Of a stretch of DNA of 64,000 bases, positions 43,423 through 54,856 are shown one piece after another. Numbering within the stretch: the first letter of the stretch is position 1; each line of letters begins with the position of its first letter. Under the pieces are notes generated by a model. It ran no database searches. It was not told the DNA's origin and saw only the letters and a program-made list of their open reading frames with translations. Source of the DNA: RPQJ01 sp963778185 (GTDB lineage Bacteria; Pseudomonadota; Gammaproteobacteria; Steroidobacterales; Steroidobacteraceae); assembly GCA_963778185.1 (NCBI GenBank), contig CAVZTF010000003.1:186001-250000 (forward strand), read 5' to 3'. The position numbers and the translations under genes were made by a program.

Positions 43423-44174
43423 GCCTGCGCGAGACGCAGCTGCAGTTTGCGGCGCACATCCGCGATCCGCACCGGATGCCGGCGCCGCCGGACGTCGAGG
43501 ACCGGCGCATGCAGGTCTATCGGGAGCTGTTCTTCAACAACCTCGCCGGCCTGCTGGCGGGCGTCTTCCCGGTGCTGGTGCGCATCCTCGGGCCCGATCG
43601 CTGGCAACGGCTGGCGCGCGACTTCTACCGGGACCATCGCTGCCACACGCCGCTGTTCCTCGAGGTGTCGCAGGAGTTCCTGGCTTACCTCGGCGAGGAG
43701 CGGCCGGCCTCGGTCGACGACCCGCCGTTCCTCGGCGAGCTCGCGCACTACGAGTGGGTGGAACTCGCGCTCGCGGTCGACGCAGCGTCGCTGGACGAGG
43801 TGCGCACGGATCCCGATGGCAACCTCCTCGCCGGCGTGCCGCAGCTCTCGCCGCTGGCGTGGCCCCTCGCCTATCGCTTCCCCGTGCATCGTCTTGCACC
43901 GGACTTCCAGCCGGCGGAGCCTCCGGCTGAGCAGTCGTTCTACATCGCCTGCCGCGATCGCTCGGACAAGGTGCGGTTCCTGCAGGCAAACGCGGTGACG
44001 CTGCGCCTCGTCGAGCTGCTGCGCCTGCACCCGGAGCGCACGGGACGCGCGCAACTTGCTGCGTTGGCCGCTGAGTTGCCGCGGGTGGACCGTGACGCGC
44101 TCGAGGCCGGCGGCGCAGCCACCCTGCGCGAATTGCGGGCGAGCGACGTGGTGCTTGGCACGCGCGTCGACTGA
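43419..44174 (+). CDS. DUF2063 partner protein, BufC-like
   Basis: A 251-aa protein. The N-terminal DUF2063 domain (about 1-95) has YRELFFNNLAGLLAGVFPV and WQRLARDFYRDHRCHTPLF, followed by a second domain. The family accompanies MNIO enzymes and is thought to bind the substrate peptide leader. It overlaps the MNIO gene, so the two act together. Convergent with the sulfotransferase gene, 17 bases away. Confidence 0.88.
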   Translation: MSLRETQLQFAAHIRDPHRMPAPPDVEDRRMQVYRELFFNNLAGLLAGVFPVLVRILGPDRWQRLARDFYRDHRCHTPLFLEVSQEFLAYLGEERPASVDDPPFLGELAHYEWVELALAVDAASLDEVRTDPDGNLLAGVPQLSPLAWPLAYRFPVHRLAPDFQPAEPPAEQSFYIACRDRSDKVRFLQANAVTLRLVELLRLHPERTGRAQLAALAAELPRVDRDALEAGGAATLRELRASDVVLGTRVD

Positions 44175-44191
44175 CGCCGGCGCGCGGCGAA

Positions 44192-45025
44192 TCACCAGCC
44201 CATCGGCCGCCCCAGCAGTGCCTCCAGGCGCCGATTGTGCGGCGCGAAATACGCCTTGAGCTGCTCGGCCGTCGCCGGATTCATCGACGGATACGAACGG
44301 GCATTGCGTGCTTCCATCGTTACCGCCGCCGCGGGCGCGAGACCGAGAAAGCCCAAGGTGGCGTTGAGCACGCCGAGCGGGTCCCGCGCGAGATCCTCGA
44401 AGCGCAGGACGATGAGCTGCTCGCGCGGAAACCGCTCGAACCAGCGCTCGAGCTGCTCGGCATAGCGACCACGCGACAGGTAGCTGAAATGCTGGTGCTC
44501 GCGGCTGTAGCCGAGCGTGCCGTCGGCCAGCCGAGCATGCGCCGCCGCGACCCGGCCGTCCTCGGCGTCGATCGCGTCCTCGAAACCGAGCGATTCGCGG
44601 CCCTTGTCGCGCTCGTGCCAATAGTGGGAGTGGGCGCGACCCACCGGGTCGCGCAGCAGCACGATCAGTCTCGCCGCGGGCAACAGCGCCTGCAGGCGCT
44701 GCGGCACCGCCGGGTGAAACAGGTAATAGGGGCTGCTGTCGATATTGACGCCGGGATCGCCGACGCGGCCGAAGTGCGCGCGGTACCAGTCTTCGCCGCG
44801 GGCAAAGTTCAGGTCGAAATAGTGGACTTCCTTGCGCAGGGGCGCGATGACGCCGGGATGCCGCGTGAGGTGCTGGTGCAGGGAACTCGTGCCGGACTTC
44901 TGTGCGCCGAGGATCACTGCGGCCGGCAACGCGCGCGGCTGTCCCCTCCGCCAGCGCAGTTCCGCCGCCCGCCCCGCCTCCAGCAGGCCGAACCAGCGCA
45001 GGACACGCTCGACGTCCCTCTTCAC
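44192..45025 (-). CDS. PAPS-dependent sulfotransferase
   Basis: A 277-aa sulfotransferase-domain protein. The 5'-phosphosulfate loop is LGAQKSGTSSLHQHL near residue 40 and the 3'-phosphate motif is RDPVGRAHSHYWHE near 125. Both match heparan-sulfate-type and bacterial sulfotransferases. The acceptor is unknown. The GTG start is 6 bases after the lpdA stop, so it is the last gene of the pyruvate dehydrogenase operon, an unusual place. Confidence 0.85.
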   Translation of the reverse strand: MKRDVERVLRWFGLLEAGRAAELRWRRGQPRALPAAVILGAQKSGTSSLHQHLTRHPGVIAPLRKEVHYFDLNFARGEDWYRAHFGRVGDPGVNIDSSPYYLFHPAVPQRLQALLPAARLIVLLRDPVGRAHSHYWHERDKGRESLGFEDAIDAEDGRVAAAHARLADGTLGYSREHQHFSYLSRGRYAEQLERWFERFPREQLIVLRFEDLARDPLGVLNATLGFLGLAPAAAVTMEARNARSYPSMNPATAEQLKAYFAPHNRRLEALLGRPMGW

Positions 45026-45031
45026 GATCCG

Positions 45032-46861
45032 CTAGCCCCTGTCCCCTTTCCTCTTCGGCACGTACAGGTCGGTGAGGGTCCCCTCGAACGCCTCGGCGGC
45101 CATCGCGATCGTCTCCGAGAGCGTCGGATGCGGATGTATCGTGAGACCTACATCCGCCGCGTCGGCACCCATTTCCACCGCCAGCGCGACCTCGGCGATG
45201 AGTTCGCCCGCGTTGGTGCCGACGATGCCACCGCCGAGCACACGGTGAGTCTGTGGATCGAACAGCAGCTTGGTGACGCCCTCCGCGCGCCCCAGCGCCT
45301 GGGAGCGGCCGCTCGCGGACCAGGGGAACGCCGATTTCTCGAAGGCAACGCCGCGCGCCCCGGCCTCGGTCTCCGTGAGGCCCACCCATGCGATCTCGGG
45401 ATCGGTATAGGCCACCGACGGGATGACGCGGGCGTCGAAGAAGCTCTTGAGCCCGGCCGCCGCCTCGGCCGCAACCTTGCCCTCGTGCGTGGCCTTGTGC
45501 GCGAGCATGGGCTGACCCACGACGTCGCCGATGGCGTAGATGTGCGGCAGGTTGGTGCGCATCTGCCGGTCGACCGCGATGTAACCCCGCTCGCCGACCT
45601 GCACGCCTGCCGCCTCGGCATTGACGCGTCCGCCATTCGGCACGCGGCCCACCGCCACCAGCACCCGGCCGAAGAGTTGCGGCTCCGGCGCCGCGCTGCC
45701 TTCGAAACGGACCCGCAGGCCCTCGGCCAGGGGCTCGACCGCCAGGACCTTCGTGCCGACCATGACACGCTCGTAGCGCGCCGCGATCCGCTTCTGCAGG
45801 GGCCTCACGAGGTCGCGGTCGCAGCCGGGCATCAACCCGTCCGTCAGCTCCACCACGCTCACCCTGGCGCCGAGCGCGTCGTACACGGTGGCCATCTCGA
45901 GCCCGATGATGCCGCCGCCGATCACGAGCAGGCTCTCGGGCACGTCGAGTGCCAGCGCTCCCGTGGAATCGATGATGCGCGGATCGTCCGCCAGACCGGC
46001 CAGGCGCGCCGACTCGGAGCCCACGGCGATCACGCACTGGCTGAAACCGAGCTTGCGCGTCCCGGCACCCCCGGCAATCGCGAGCTCGTGCGGCCCCGCG
46101 AAGGTCGCGGTGCCGTGGATCACGGTGACCTTGCGCTGCCTGGCGAGCGTGACGAGCGAGCGCGTCATGCGGCCGACCACGCCGTCCTTCCACTCGCGGA
46201 GCTTCGGCAGGTCGATGCGCGGCGGGCCGAAATGAACGCCGAACTCCGCAGCCGCCTGCGCATCCTCGACGACCTTCGCGGCATGCAGCAGCGCCTTCGA
46301 GGGAATGCAGCCGACGTTCAGGCAAACGCCACCGAGTGTCGGCCAGCGCTCGACCAGGGCCACGTTCAGGCCGAGGTCGGCCGCCCGGAACGCGCAGGCA
46401 TAGCCGCCCGGTCCTGCCCCGACGACGACGAGGTCGAAATCGTAGCCGTGATGCCCGGCCGCCGGTGTCGGGGCCGGGGTGGGATCGCCGGGCGCCGCGC
46501 CGTCCTGCGCCGGTACCGACATCGGTACCAAGGGGACAGTGTCGAGATAGGGTTCGCCGCCGTAGGGCTCCGCAGCCCGTATCTCGCTGCGCGTGGAGGG
46601 TTCGGCCAAAGCGGGCACGCGCAGCACCACGATCGGGGAACCCTTGCTCACCGTGTCGCCGATCTTCACCACCAGTCGTTCCACGGTGCCGGCGGCCATC
46701 GAAGGCACCTCCACCGTCGCCTTGTCGCTCTCGAGCGTCACCAGTGGCGTGTCCACGCCCACCGCGTCGCCGACCTTCACCAGGAGCTCGATGACCGCGA
46801 CGTCCTTGAAATCCCCGAGGTCCGGGACTGCGACGGTGAGCAGCGAGGATGCTCGATTCAC
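45032..46861 (-). CDS. lpdA: Dihydrolipoyl dehydrogenase (E3) with N-terminal lipoyl domain
   Basis: FAD enzyme reoxidising dihydrolipoamide, 609 aa. Residues about 5-80 are a lipoyl domain with the lipoylated Lys in LESDKATVEVPS. A Pro/Ala linker follows (about 115-140). Then comes the E3 core: FAD site VVVGAGPGGYACAFRA, redox Cys pair GGVCLNVGCIPSK, NAD site and the C-terminal HPHPTLSE with the catalytic His. The GTG start overlaps the aceF stop (GTGA). E3 with a fused lipoyl domain is known in Neisseria and some proteobacteria. Confidence 0.94.
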   Translation of the reverse strand: MNRASSLLTVAVPDLGDFKDVAVIELLVKVGDAVGVDTPLVTLESDKATVEVPSMAAGTVERLVVKIGDTVSKGSPIVVLRVPALAEPSTRSEIRAAEPYGGEPYLDTVPLVPMSVPAQDGAAPGDPTPAPTPAAGHHGYDFDLVVVGAGPGGYACAFRAADLGLNVALVERWPTLGGVCLNVGCIPSKALLHAAKVVEDAQAAAEFGVHFGPPRIDLPKLREWKDGVVGRMTRSLVTLARQRKVTVIHGTATFAGPHELAIAGGAGTRKLGFSQCVIAVGSESARLAGLADDPRIIDSTGALALDVPESLLVIGGGIIGLEMATVYDALGARVSVVELTDGLMPGCDRDLVRPLQKRIAARYERVMVGTKVLAVEPLAEGLRVRFEGSAAPEPQLFGRVLVAVGRVPNGGRVNAEAAGVQVGERGYIAVDRQMRTNLPHIYAIGDVVGQPMLAHKATHEGKVAAEAAAGLKSFFDARVIPSVAYTDPEIAWVGLTETEAGARGVAFEKSAFPWSASGRSQALGRAEGVTKLLFDPQTHRVLGGGIVGTNAGELIAEVALAVEMGADAADVGLTIHPHPTLSETIAMAAEAFEGTLTDLYVPKRKGDRG

Positions 46862-48168
46862 GGGATGGCCTGCAGCAATCCCTGCACGTCGGCGAGCGCC
46901 TTGCCCAGGAACGTGGTGAACCGCACGGCATCGGCGCCATCGATGACGCGGTGATCGTATGACAACGACAGCGGCAGCATCAGGCGCGGAACGAAGGCCG
47001 GGTTCTCGTAGACCGGGCGGTACGTGGCCCGGGACACTCCCAGGATGGCCACCTCGGGCGCGTTGATGATCGGCGTGAATGCCGTGCCGCCGATGCCTCC
47101 CAGGCTCGACACCGTGAAGCAACCGCCCTGCATGTCGGCCGCAGCGAGCTTGCCGTTGCGCGCCTTGTCGCTCAGCACGGCGAGCTCGCGCGCGAGCTCG
47201 AAGACGTCCTTGCGGTCGGCGTCGCGCACCACGGGCACGACGAGGCCGTGCGGCGTGTCCGCCGCGAAGCCCAGGTGGACGTACTTCTTGATGACCAGCT
47301 GCCCGGCGGCGGCGTCGAGCGAGGCGCCGAACTGCGGAAAGGCCAGCAGTGCCTTGGCGCAGGCGCGCATCACGAAGGCGAGCGGCGTGAGCTTGATGCC
47401 GCGCGCCGCGGCCTCCTCCTTCATGCGCGTGCGGGTCGCCTCCATCTCGGTAATGTCGGCCTCGTCGAACTGCGTGACGTGCGGCAGGTTGACCCAGCTC
47501 GCGTGCAGCCGCGGCCCGGCGATCTTCTGGATGCGCGACAACGGCCGGCGCTCGATCGGGCCGAACGCCGCGAAATCCACCTCGGGTACGCGGGGCAGTG
47601 CCCCGGTCGCCGCGGCGGGTTCGGTGAGCAGGCGCTTGACGTGCGCCTTGACGTCCTGTTCCGTGATGCGGCCCTTGAGTCCGGTGCCGTTGACCGTCGC
47701 GAGGTCGACACCCAGCTCACGTGCAAAGCGCCGGACCGACGGGCTGGCGTGCGAGCGCGAGAAGCCCGGCTCGTCGACGGCCGCGGCAGCGGGCACAGGC
47801 GCCGACGCAGGTCGTGGCATTGGCGCGGCGGCTTGCGGGGGCAGTGGAGCCGTTGGCGTTGCGGACACCACCTGCGCACCACCCTCACGCCGCGGCGCTG
47901 GTCCGGCTTCCGCCGTCTTCCCGCCGACCTCCGCCTCCACCAGCGCGATCAGGTCGCCTTTCGATACGCGCGCGCCCGCCGTGACCTTCAACTCGCGCAC
48001 GACCCCCGCCGCCGTGGAAGGCACGTCCATCGTCGCCTTCTCGGTCTCGAGGGTGAGCAGCGCGGCGTCCAGTTCGACCCGGTCGCCCGGCTTCACCGCA
48101 ACCTCGATGACCTCGACGTCCTTGTAGTCGCCGATGTCGGGCACCCGCACTTCGATGAGTTGTGTCAC
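46858..48168 (-). CDS. aceF: Pyruvate dehydrogenase E2, dihydrolipoamide acetyltransferase
   Basis: Core of the pyruvate dehydrogenase complex, 436 aa. One lipoyl domain (residues about 4-78, Lys in LETEKATMDVPS), an Ala/Pro-rich linker, and a peripheral subunit-binding domain (about 145-180, SPSVRRFARELGVDLATVNG). The catalytic domain ends with SYDHRVIDGADAV, holding the active-site His and Asp. The GTG at 48168 is the only start that keeps the lipoyl domain intact. It has fewer lipoyl domains than E. coli AceF (three). Confidence 0.95.
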   Translation of the reverse strand: MTQLIEVRVPDIGDYKDVEVIEVAVKPGDRVELDAALLTLETEKATMDVPSTAAGVVRELKVTAGARVSKGDLIALVEAEVGGKTAEAGPAPRREGGAQVVSATPTAPLPPQAAAPMPRPASAPVPAAAAVDEPGFSRSHASPSVRRFARELGVDLATVNGTGLKGRITEQDVKAHVKRLLTEPAAATGALPRVPEVDFAAFGPIERRPLSRIQKIAGPRLHASWVNLPHVTQFDEADITEMEATRTRMKEEAAARGIKLTPLAFVMRACAKALLAFPQFGASLDAAAGQLVIKKYVHLGFAADTPHGLVVPVVRDADRKDVFELARELAVLSDKARNGKLAAADMQGGCFTVSSLGGIGGTAFTPIINAPEVAILGVSRATYRPVYENPAFVPRLMLPLSLSYDHRVIDGADAVRFTTFLGKALADVQGLLQAIP

Positions 48169-48182
48169 GGCCTGCTGTCCGC

Positions 48183-50846
<2,664 letters not shown>

Positions 50847-50890
50847 GGTGCACGCCCACGATAATGATTTGCGCGGCACGCCCTGTTAGC

Positions 50891-52462
50891 ATGCCGACGC
50901 GCAATGATCAGCGCTCGTTCCCGCAGGGTCAAGGCACGCACGTGGCGCAACTGCTCCCACCGGATTTCACGGTCGAATTACGCGGTCGCAGGCGGGCGCC
51001 GAGCGAATCGAGTCTGGCGCGCGCGGACGGCGCGGTATTCGTCGTGCCCGCCGACGTGGGCGAGCGGGCGCTCGCGCACCTGCCCTACGCCGCGTTGTGG
51101 CGAAAGCTCTACCTGGACGCGCGGCGCGCGACGAAGACGCCACTGCTGGTCGCGCGGCTGCCGAACGCCCGGCACACGCTCGCCGTGGTGGGGTTCGCAG
51201 CGGCCGGGCAGTCTGGTTTCGAACGCCTGGAACTCGCCGGCAAGCTGCTGCACGAGGTTCTCAAGCCCGGCGTTGCGCGCCTGCACGGACACGTGGAGGG
51301 CTTCACCGACCCGGTTGCCGTCGCGCTGCGCGAGGCGCTGGTGAGCGCGGCGCTGGCCGGCGGCGCACCGATGCCGGACCGCAAGTCGAAGCGCATACCG
51401 CCGTGCGAACTCGCCACGATCGACGTCCACGGCGCGCGCGTCGGCGAGTTCGCGCGCAGCGCCGCAATCGCCGCCGGGAACCATCTCGCGCGCTGGCTCA
51501 CCGCGCTGCCGCCCAACGAGCTCGATTGCGTGGCCTATCGCCTCGCACTGCAGCAGCTCGCGCGACGCGAGGGCTGGGCGTTCCGCTTCTATGACGAACC
51601 GGCCCTTGCACGGCTCGGAGCGCGCGCGTTCCTCGCCGTCACGCAGTCGAATCCACATCGCGGCGCCGGCATCGTGCGCCTGCGTTACCGACCGCGCGGC
51701 GCGCGGCGCTCCTCCCGGCTCGGCCTCGTGGGCAAGGGCATCTGCTTCGACACCGGTGGCATCAACCTCAAGTCGCAGAAGGGCATGTACATGATGCACG
51801 GCGACATGCAGGGCAGCGCCGTCGCCGTGGGCACGCTGCTCGCGCTCGCGCGCAGCGGCTCCAGCATGGAAGTCGACTGCTGGCTGGCACTCACGGAAAA
51901 CCAGATCGGGCCGCGCGCCTACCGTCCCCAGGACGTGGTGCGCGCGTCGAACGGCGTCAGCATCCAGGTCGTGCACAGCGACGCAGAGGGCCGCATGGTC
52001 CTCGCGGACACGCTCGCGCTCGCGTCGCGGGGGAAGCCGCAGCTGCTGCTCGACTTCGCGACGCTGACGGGCGCCTGCGTCAACGCGCTGACCGAACGCT
52101 ACAGCGGCGCGTTTACCAACCGGCCGGAACTGCACGCCGCGCTGCAGGAAGCCGGCCGCGAGAGCGGCGAGCGGGTGTGGTGCTTCCCGATGGACGCGGA
52201 CTTCGACACCGACCTCGAGAGCCCGATCGCCGACGTCATGCAGTGCACGCCGGATTCCAAGGGCGACCACATCCTCGCCGCGCGCTTCCTCGGCCGCTTC
52301 GTCGGCAACGGCATTCCCTGGGTGCACCTCGACCTCGCCGCCGCCGAGCGCAAGGGCGGGCTCGCTCACGTCCCCACGGAGTTCACGGGTTTCGGCGTGC
52401 GCTACGCGATGCAACTGCTCGGTGACGGCGGATTCGTCCGCCGCCTCGAGGCACACCGGTGA
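50891..52462 (+). CDS. M17 leucyl aminopeptidase, divergent paralogue
   Basis: A 523-aa metal aminopeptidase distinct from PepA at 113. The catalytic motifs are VGKGICFDTGGINLKS (Lys near residue 282), MHGDMQGSA and HSDAEGRMVLADT, so all metal ligands and the catalytic Lys and Arg are kept. The N-terminal domain (1-190) differs from PepA. The start could be ATG 50891 or GTG 50942, the latter giving a family-like MAQLLPPDF start. Divergent from aceE; the stop overlaps pyrC. Confidence 0.88.
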   Translation: MPTRNDQRSFPQGQGTHVAQLLPPDFTVELRGRRRAPSESSLARADGAVFVVPADVGERALAHLPYAALWRKLYLDARRATKTPLLVARLPNARHTLAVVGFAAAGQSGFERLELAGKLLHEVLKPGVARLHGHVEGFTDPVAVALREALVSAALAGGAPMPDRKSKRIPPCELATIDVHGARVGEFARSAAIAAGNHLARWLTALPPNELDCVAYRLALQQLARREGWAFRFYDEPALARLGARAFLAVTQSNPHRGAGIVRLRYRPRGARRSSRLGLVGKGICFDTGGINLKSQKGMYMMHGDMQGSAVAVGTLLALARSGSSMEVDCWLALTENQIGPRAYRPQDVVRASNGVSIQVVHSDAEGRMVLADTLALASRGKPQLLLDFATLTGACVNALTERYSGAFTNRPELHAALQEAGRESGERVWCFPMDADFDTDLESPIADVMQCTPDSKGDHILAARFLGRFVGNGIPWVHLDLAAAERKGGLAHVPTEFTGFGVRYAMQLLGDGGFVRRLEAHR

Positions 52463-53496
52463 CGACGCTCGTCCTGCGTCGGCCCGACGACTGGCACCTC
52501 CACCTGCGCGACGGCGCGCACCTGGCAGCGGTGCTGCCGTTCACGGCGCGCCGCTTCGCGCGGGCGCTGGTGATGCCCAACCTCAAGCCGCCGATGACGA
52601 CCGCCGCCGCCCTGTCCGGCTATCGCGACAGGATCCTCGCCGCGCGGCCGCCGGGCTTCGAATTCGAGCCGCTGATGACGCTCTACCTCACGGACGGCAC
52701 GACAGCGGAGGAAATCCGTCGCGCGCGGAGGGACAGCTGGGTGCTCGGCGCCAAGCTCTACCCGGCGGGCGCCACGACCCATTCCGACGCGGGCGTGAGT
52801 TCGATCGAGCGAGCCTGGCCCGCGCTCGAGGCGATGGCCGAGGCGGGGCTGGTCCTGCAGGTGCATGGCGAAGTCACTGACCCCGCCGTCGATGTCTTCG
52901 ACCGTGAGCAGGCGTTCATCGACCGGGTGCTGTCCCGCGTCGTCGAGCGCCTGCCGGGCCTCAAGGTCGTCTTCGAGCACATCACGACCGCGGCGGCCGT
53001 CGAGTTCGTGCGCTCGGCGCGGCCGGGCGTCGCGGCCACCGTCACGCCGCAGCACCTGCTCCTGAACCGCAACGCGCTCTTCGACGGCGGCCTGCGTCCT
53101 CATCACTACTGCCTGCCGGTGCTCAAGCGCGAGGGCGATCGCGCAGCCCTCCTCGAGGCGGCCACCGGCAACGATCCGCGCTTCTTCCTCGGCACCGACA
53201 GCGCACCGCACGCGCGCCACACCAAGGAGGCCGCCTGCGGCTGCGCGGGCATCTTCTCCGCCCACGCGGCCATCGAGCTGTATGCGGAAGCGTTCGAGCA
53301 GGCGGGGCGGATCGAGCGGCTCGAAGCGTTCGCGTCCGAGCGCGGCGCGGATTTCTACGGCGTGACGCGCAACGCAGGCACCATCACCCTGCGCCGCGAG
53401 CCGTGGACCGTGCCGGAGCGCTACGCCTTCGCGTCGGACGAACTGGTGCCGATGCGCGCCGGTGCCGAGGTGGCCTGGCAAGTGGTGCCCGCATGA
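52459..53496 (+). CDS. pyrC: Dihydroorotase, class II
   Basis: Third step of pyrimidine synthesis, closing carbamoyl-aspartate to dihydroorotate. The 345-aa protein has the binuclear zinc motif DDWHLHLRDG, the carbamylated Lys region KLYPAGATTHSDAGV, HGEVTD and the Asp in GTDSAPHARHTKE. The GTG overlaps the preceding stop and the end overlaps rnt by 4 bases. Confidence 0.95.
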   Translation: MTTLVLRRPDDWHLHLRDGAHLAAVLPFTARRFARALVMPNLKPPMTTAAALSGYRDRILAARPPGFEFEPLMTLYLTDGTTAEEIRRARRDSWVLGAKLYPAGATTHSDAGVSSIERAWPALEAMAEAGLVLQVHGEVTDPAVDVFDREQAFIDRVLSRVVERLPGLKVVFEHITTAAAVEFVRSARPGVAATVTPQHLLLNRNALFDGGLRPHHYCLPVLKREGDRAALLEAATGNDPRFFLGTDSAPHARHTKEAACGCAGIFSAHAAIELYAEAFEQAGRIERLEAFASERGADFYGVTRNAGTITLRREPWTVPERYAFASDELVPMRAGAEVAWQVVPA

Positions 53497-54182
53497 ACGG
53501 CCTGGAGGGAATGCCGCGCATCGCGACGCGCTTCCGCGGCTTCCTGCCGGTGGCGGTCGACGTCGAGACGGGCGGGTTCAACGCCGCGAGCGACGCGCTG
53601 CTCGAAGTCGCGGCCGTGCTGGTCGAAATGACGCCCATGGGGGAACTGCGTCCGGGCGCGAGCTTCCGCTACCACGTCCAGCCATTCCACGGCTCCCGGA
53701 TGGACCCTGCGTCGCTCGCCGTGAACGGCATCGACCCGCACCATCCGCTGCGCCCGGCGATGCCGGAGAAGGAAGCCCTGACGCAGCTGTTCCGCGAGGT
53801 GCGCAAGGCCGTGCGCGACGCGGGCTGCACCCGCGCCGTGCTGGTCGGGCACAACGCCTCGTTCGACCTCGGTTTCCTGAACGCCGCGGTGGCTCGCACC
53901 GACCTCAAGCGCAACCCGTTCCACCCGTTCTCGAGTTTCGACACGGCGACGCTCGGCGGCGTCGCGCTCGGGCAAACCGTGCTCGCGCGCGCCGTGACGG
54001 CGGCCGGGCTCGCATGGAATTCCGACGAAGCGCATTCGGCGATCTACGACGCCGAGCGCACGGCGTCGCTGTTCTGCGTCATCTGCAACCGGTTCCGCGA
54101 CATGTACGAGGAAGCCGTCGAGCGCGTGCCCGATCTCGCCACGGACGAGCCCGGCCCGCGTGACCCGGACTCCGAGGACTAG
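53493..54182 (+). CDS. rnt: Ribonuclease T
   Basis: 3'-5' exoribonuclease trimming the CCA end of tRNA and other stable RNAs, 229 aa. The DEDD residues are seen in VAVDVETGGFN (Asp, Glu), VGHNASFDLGFLN (Asp) and DEAHSAIYDAERT (His, Asp). RNase-T-specific basic segments around RMDPASLAVNGIDP follow. The end is 3 bases from convergent grxD. Confidence 0.95.
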   Translation: MNGLEGMPRIATRFRGFLPVAVDVETGGFNAASDALLEVAAVLVEMTPMGELRPGASFRYHVQPFHGSRMDPASLAVNGIDPHHPLRPAMPEKEALTQLFREVRKAVRDAGCTRAVLVGHNASFDLGFLNAAVARTDLKRNPFHPFSSFDTATLGGVALGQTVLARAVTAAGLAWNSDEAHSAIYDAERTASLFCVICNRFRDMYEEAVERVPDLATDEPGPRDPDSED

Positions 54183-54185
54183 CGC

Positions 54186-54512
54186 TCAGGCCTTCTCGAC
54201 GACCCCGGCCTCCTGCAGCAGTTGCAGCAGCTCGCCCTTCTGGAACATCTCGTTGAGGATGTCCGAGCCGCCCACCAGCTCGCCCTTGACGTAGAGCTGG
54301 GGGTAGGTGGGCCAGTTCGAGTAGCGCTTCAACGCGTCGCGCAACTCGGGATCCTCGAAGATGTTCACGTAGGCGAAGCTCGCCCCGCAGGCCTCGAGCG
54401 TGCGCACCGCAGAGGCCGAGAAGCCGCACTGCGGGAAATCCGGCGTGCCCTTCATGTAGAGCACCACGGGATTCGACTTGAGCTGTTCCTGAATTCGCTG
54501 GTTGACGTCCAC
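54186..54512 (-). CDS. grxD: Monothiol glutaredoxin
   Basis: CGFS-type glutaredoxin for iron-sulfur cluster transfer. The GTG at 54512 gives 108 aa aligned with E. coli GrxD, beginning QRIQEQLKSNPVVLYMKGTP and with the active site PQCGFSASAV. A GAGG sits close before this GTG; another GTG at 54521 is possible. Upstream DUF1289 gene 13 bases away makes a small operon. Confidence 0.93.
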   Translation of the reverse strand: MDVNQRIQEQLKSNPVVLYMKGTPDFPQCGFSASAVRTLEACGASFAYVNIFEDPELRDALKRYSNWPTYPQLYVKGELVGGSDILNEMFQKGELLQLLQEAGVVEKA

Positions 54513-54525
54513 GATCCTCACCTTT

Positions 54526-54723
54526 TCAACACGACACCCGGGCACCCGGCTCAGCCGCCCGGGCCCGCTCCAGCCGTGCCATCACGGCCCATTGTTGCGC
54601 CGGGCTCATGCGGGTCCAGCCCGAGATCTCGTCCAGCGTCCGGCGGCATCCGGTGCAACAGCGATCGGCGTCGAGGACGCAGACGTTGATGCAGGGGGAA
54701 GCAGGACTGGTGGATATCGTCAC
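54526..54723 (-). CDS. DUF1289 small cysteine-rich protein
   Basis: A 65-aa protein with the Cys pattern C-x3-C-x6-C-C-x2-C in CINVCVLDADRCCTGCRRTL, then DEISGW, the DUF1289 signature. Probably binds a metal or iron-sulfur cluster. Pairing with grxD fits an iron-sulfur link, but this is inference. Confidence 0.9.
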   Translation of the reverse strand: MTISTSPASPCINVCVLDADRCCTGCRRTLDEISGWTRMSPAQQWAVMARLERARAAEPGARVSC

Positions 54724-54748
54724 GGGAACCGCGGCCAGGCGCGAAGCG

Positions 54749-54777
54749 TTGAATTATGGGGATGCCTCGCCTATTCT
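54749..54777 (+). promoter_or_regulatory. Candidate promoter of the PuuD-type gene
   Basis: TTGAAT (54749-54754), 17-base spacer, TATTCT (54772-54777). Four of six matches in each box. It would start a transcript of about 70 leader bases before the ATG at 54857. It overlaps the opposing promoter listed next. Confidence 0.42.
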
Positions 54778-54781
54778 TCAA
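54753..54781 (-). promoter_or_regulatory. Candidate promoter of DUF1289-grxD
   Basis: On the minus strand TTGAAG (54781-54776), 17-base spacer, CATAAT (54758-54753), about 30 bases before the DUF1289 ATG. Four and five matches of six. Almost the same DNA serves the opposite promoter, so the two would compete. Confidence 0.45.
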
Positions 54782-54856
54782 ACGCAGATCCGAGAGGCCG
54801 GCACGCGCCCAAGAACCGGCCCGCAACGCTCAAAACCACGCTCGAGGAGCATCCTG

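Noticed and set aside
43299..46940. A 1213-codon open frame on the minus strand
   Set aside because: It overlaps lpdA, the sulfotransferase and BufC in another frame, and its product shows only low-complexity Arg/Gly/Ala composition.
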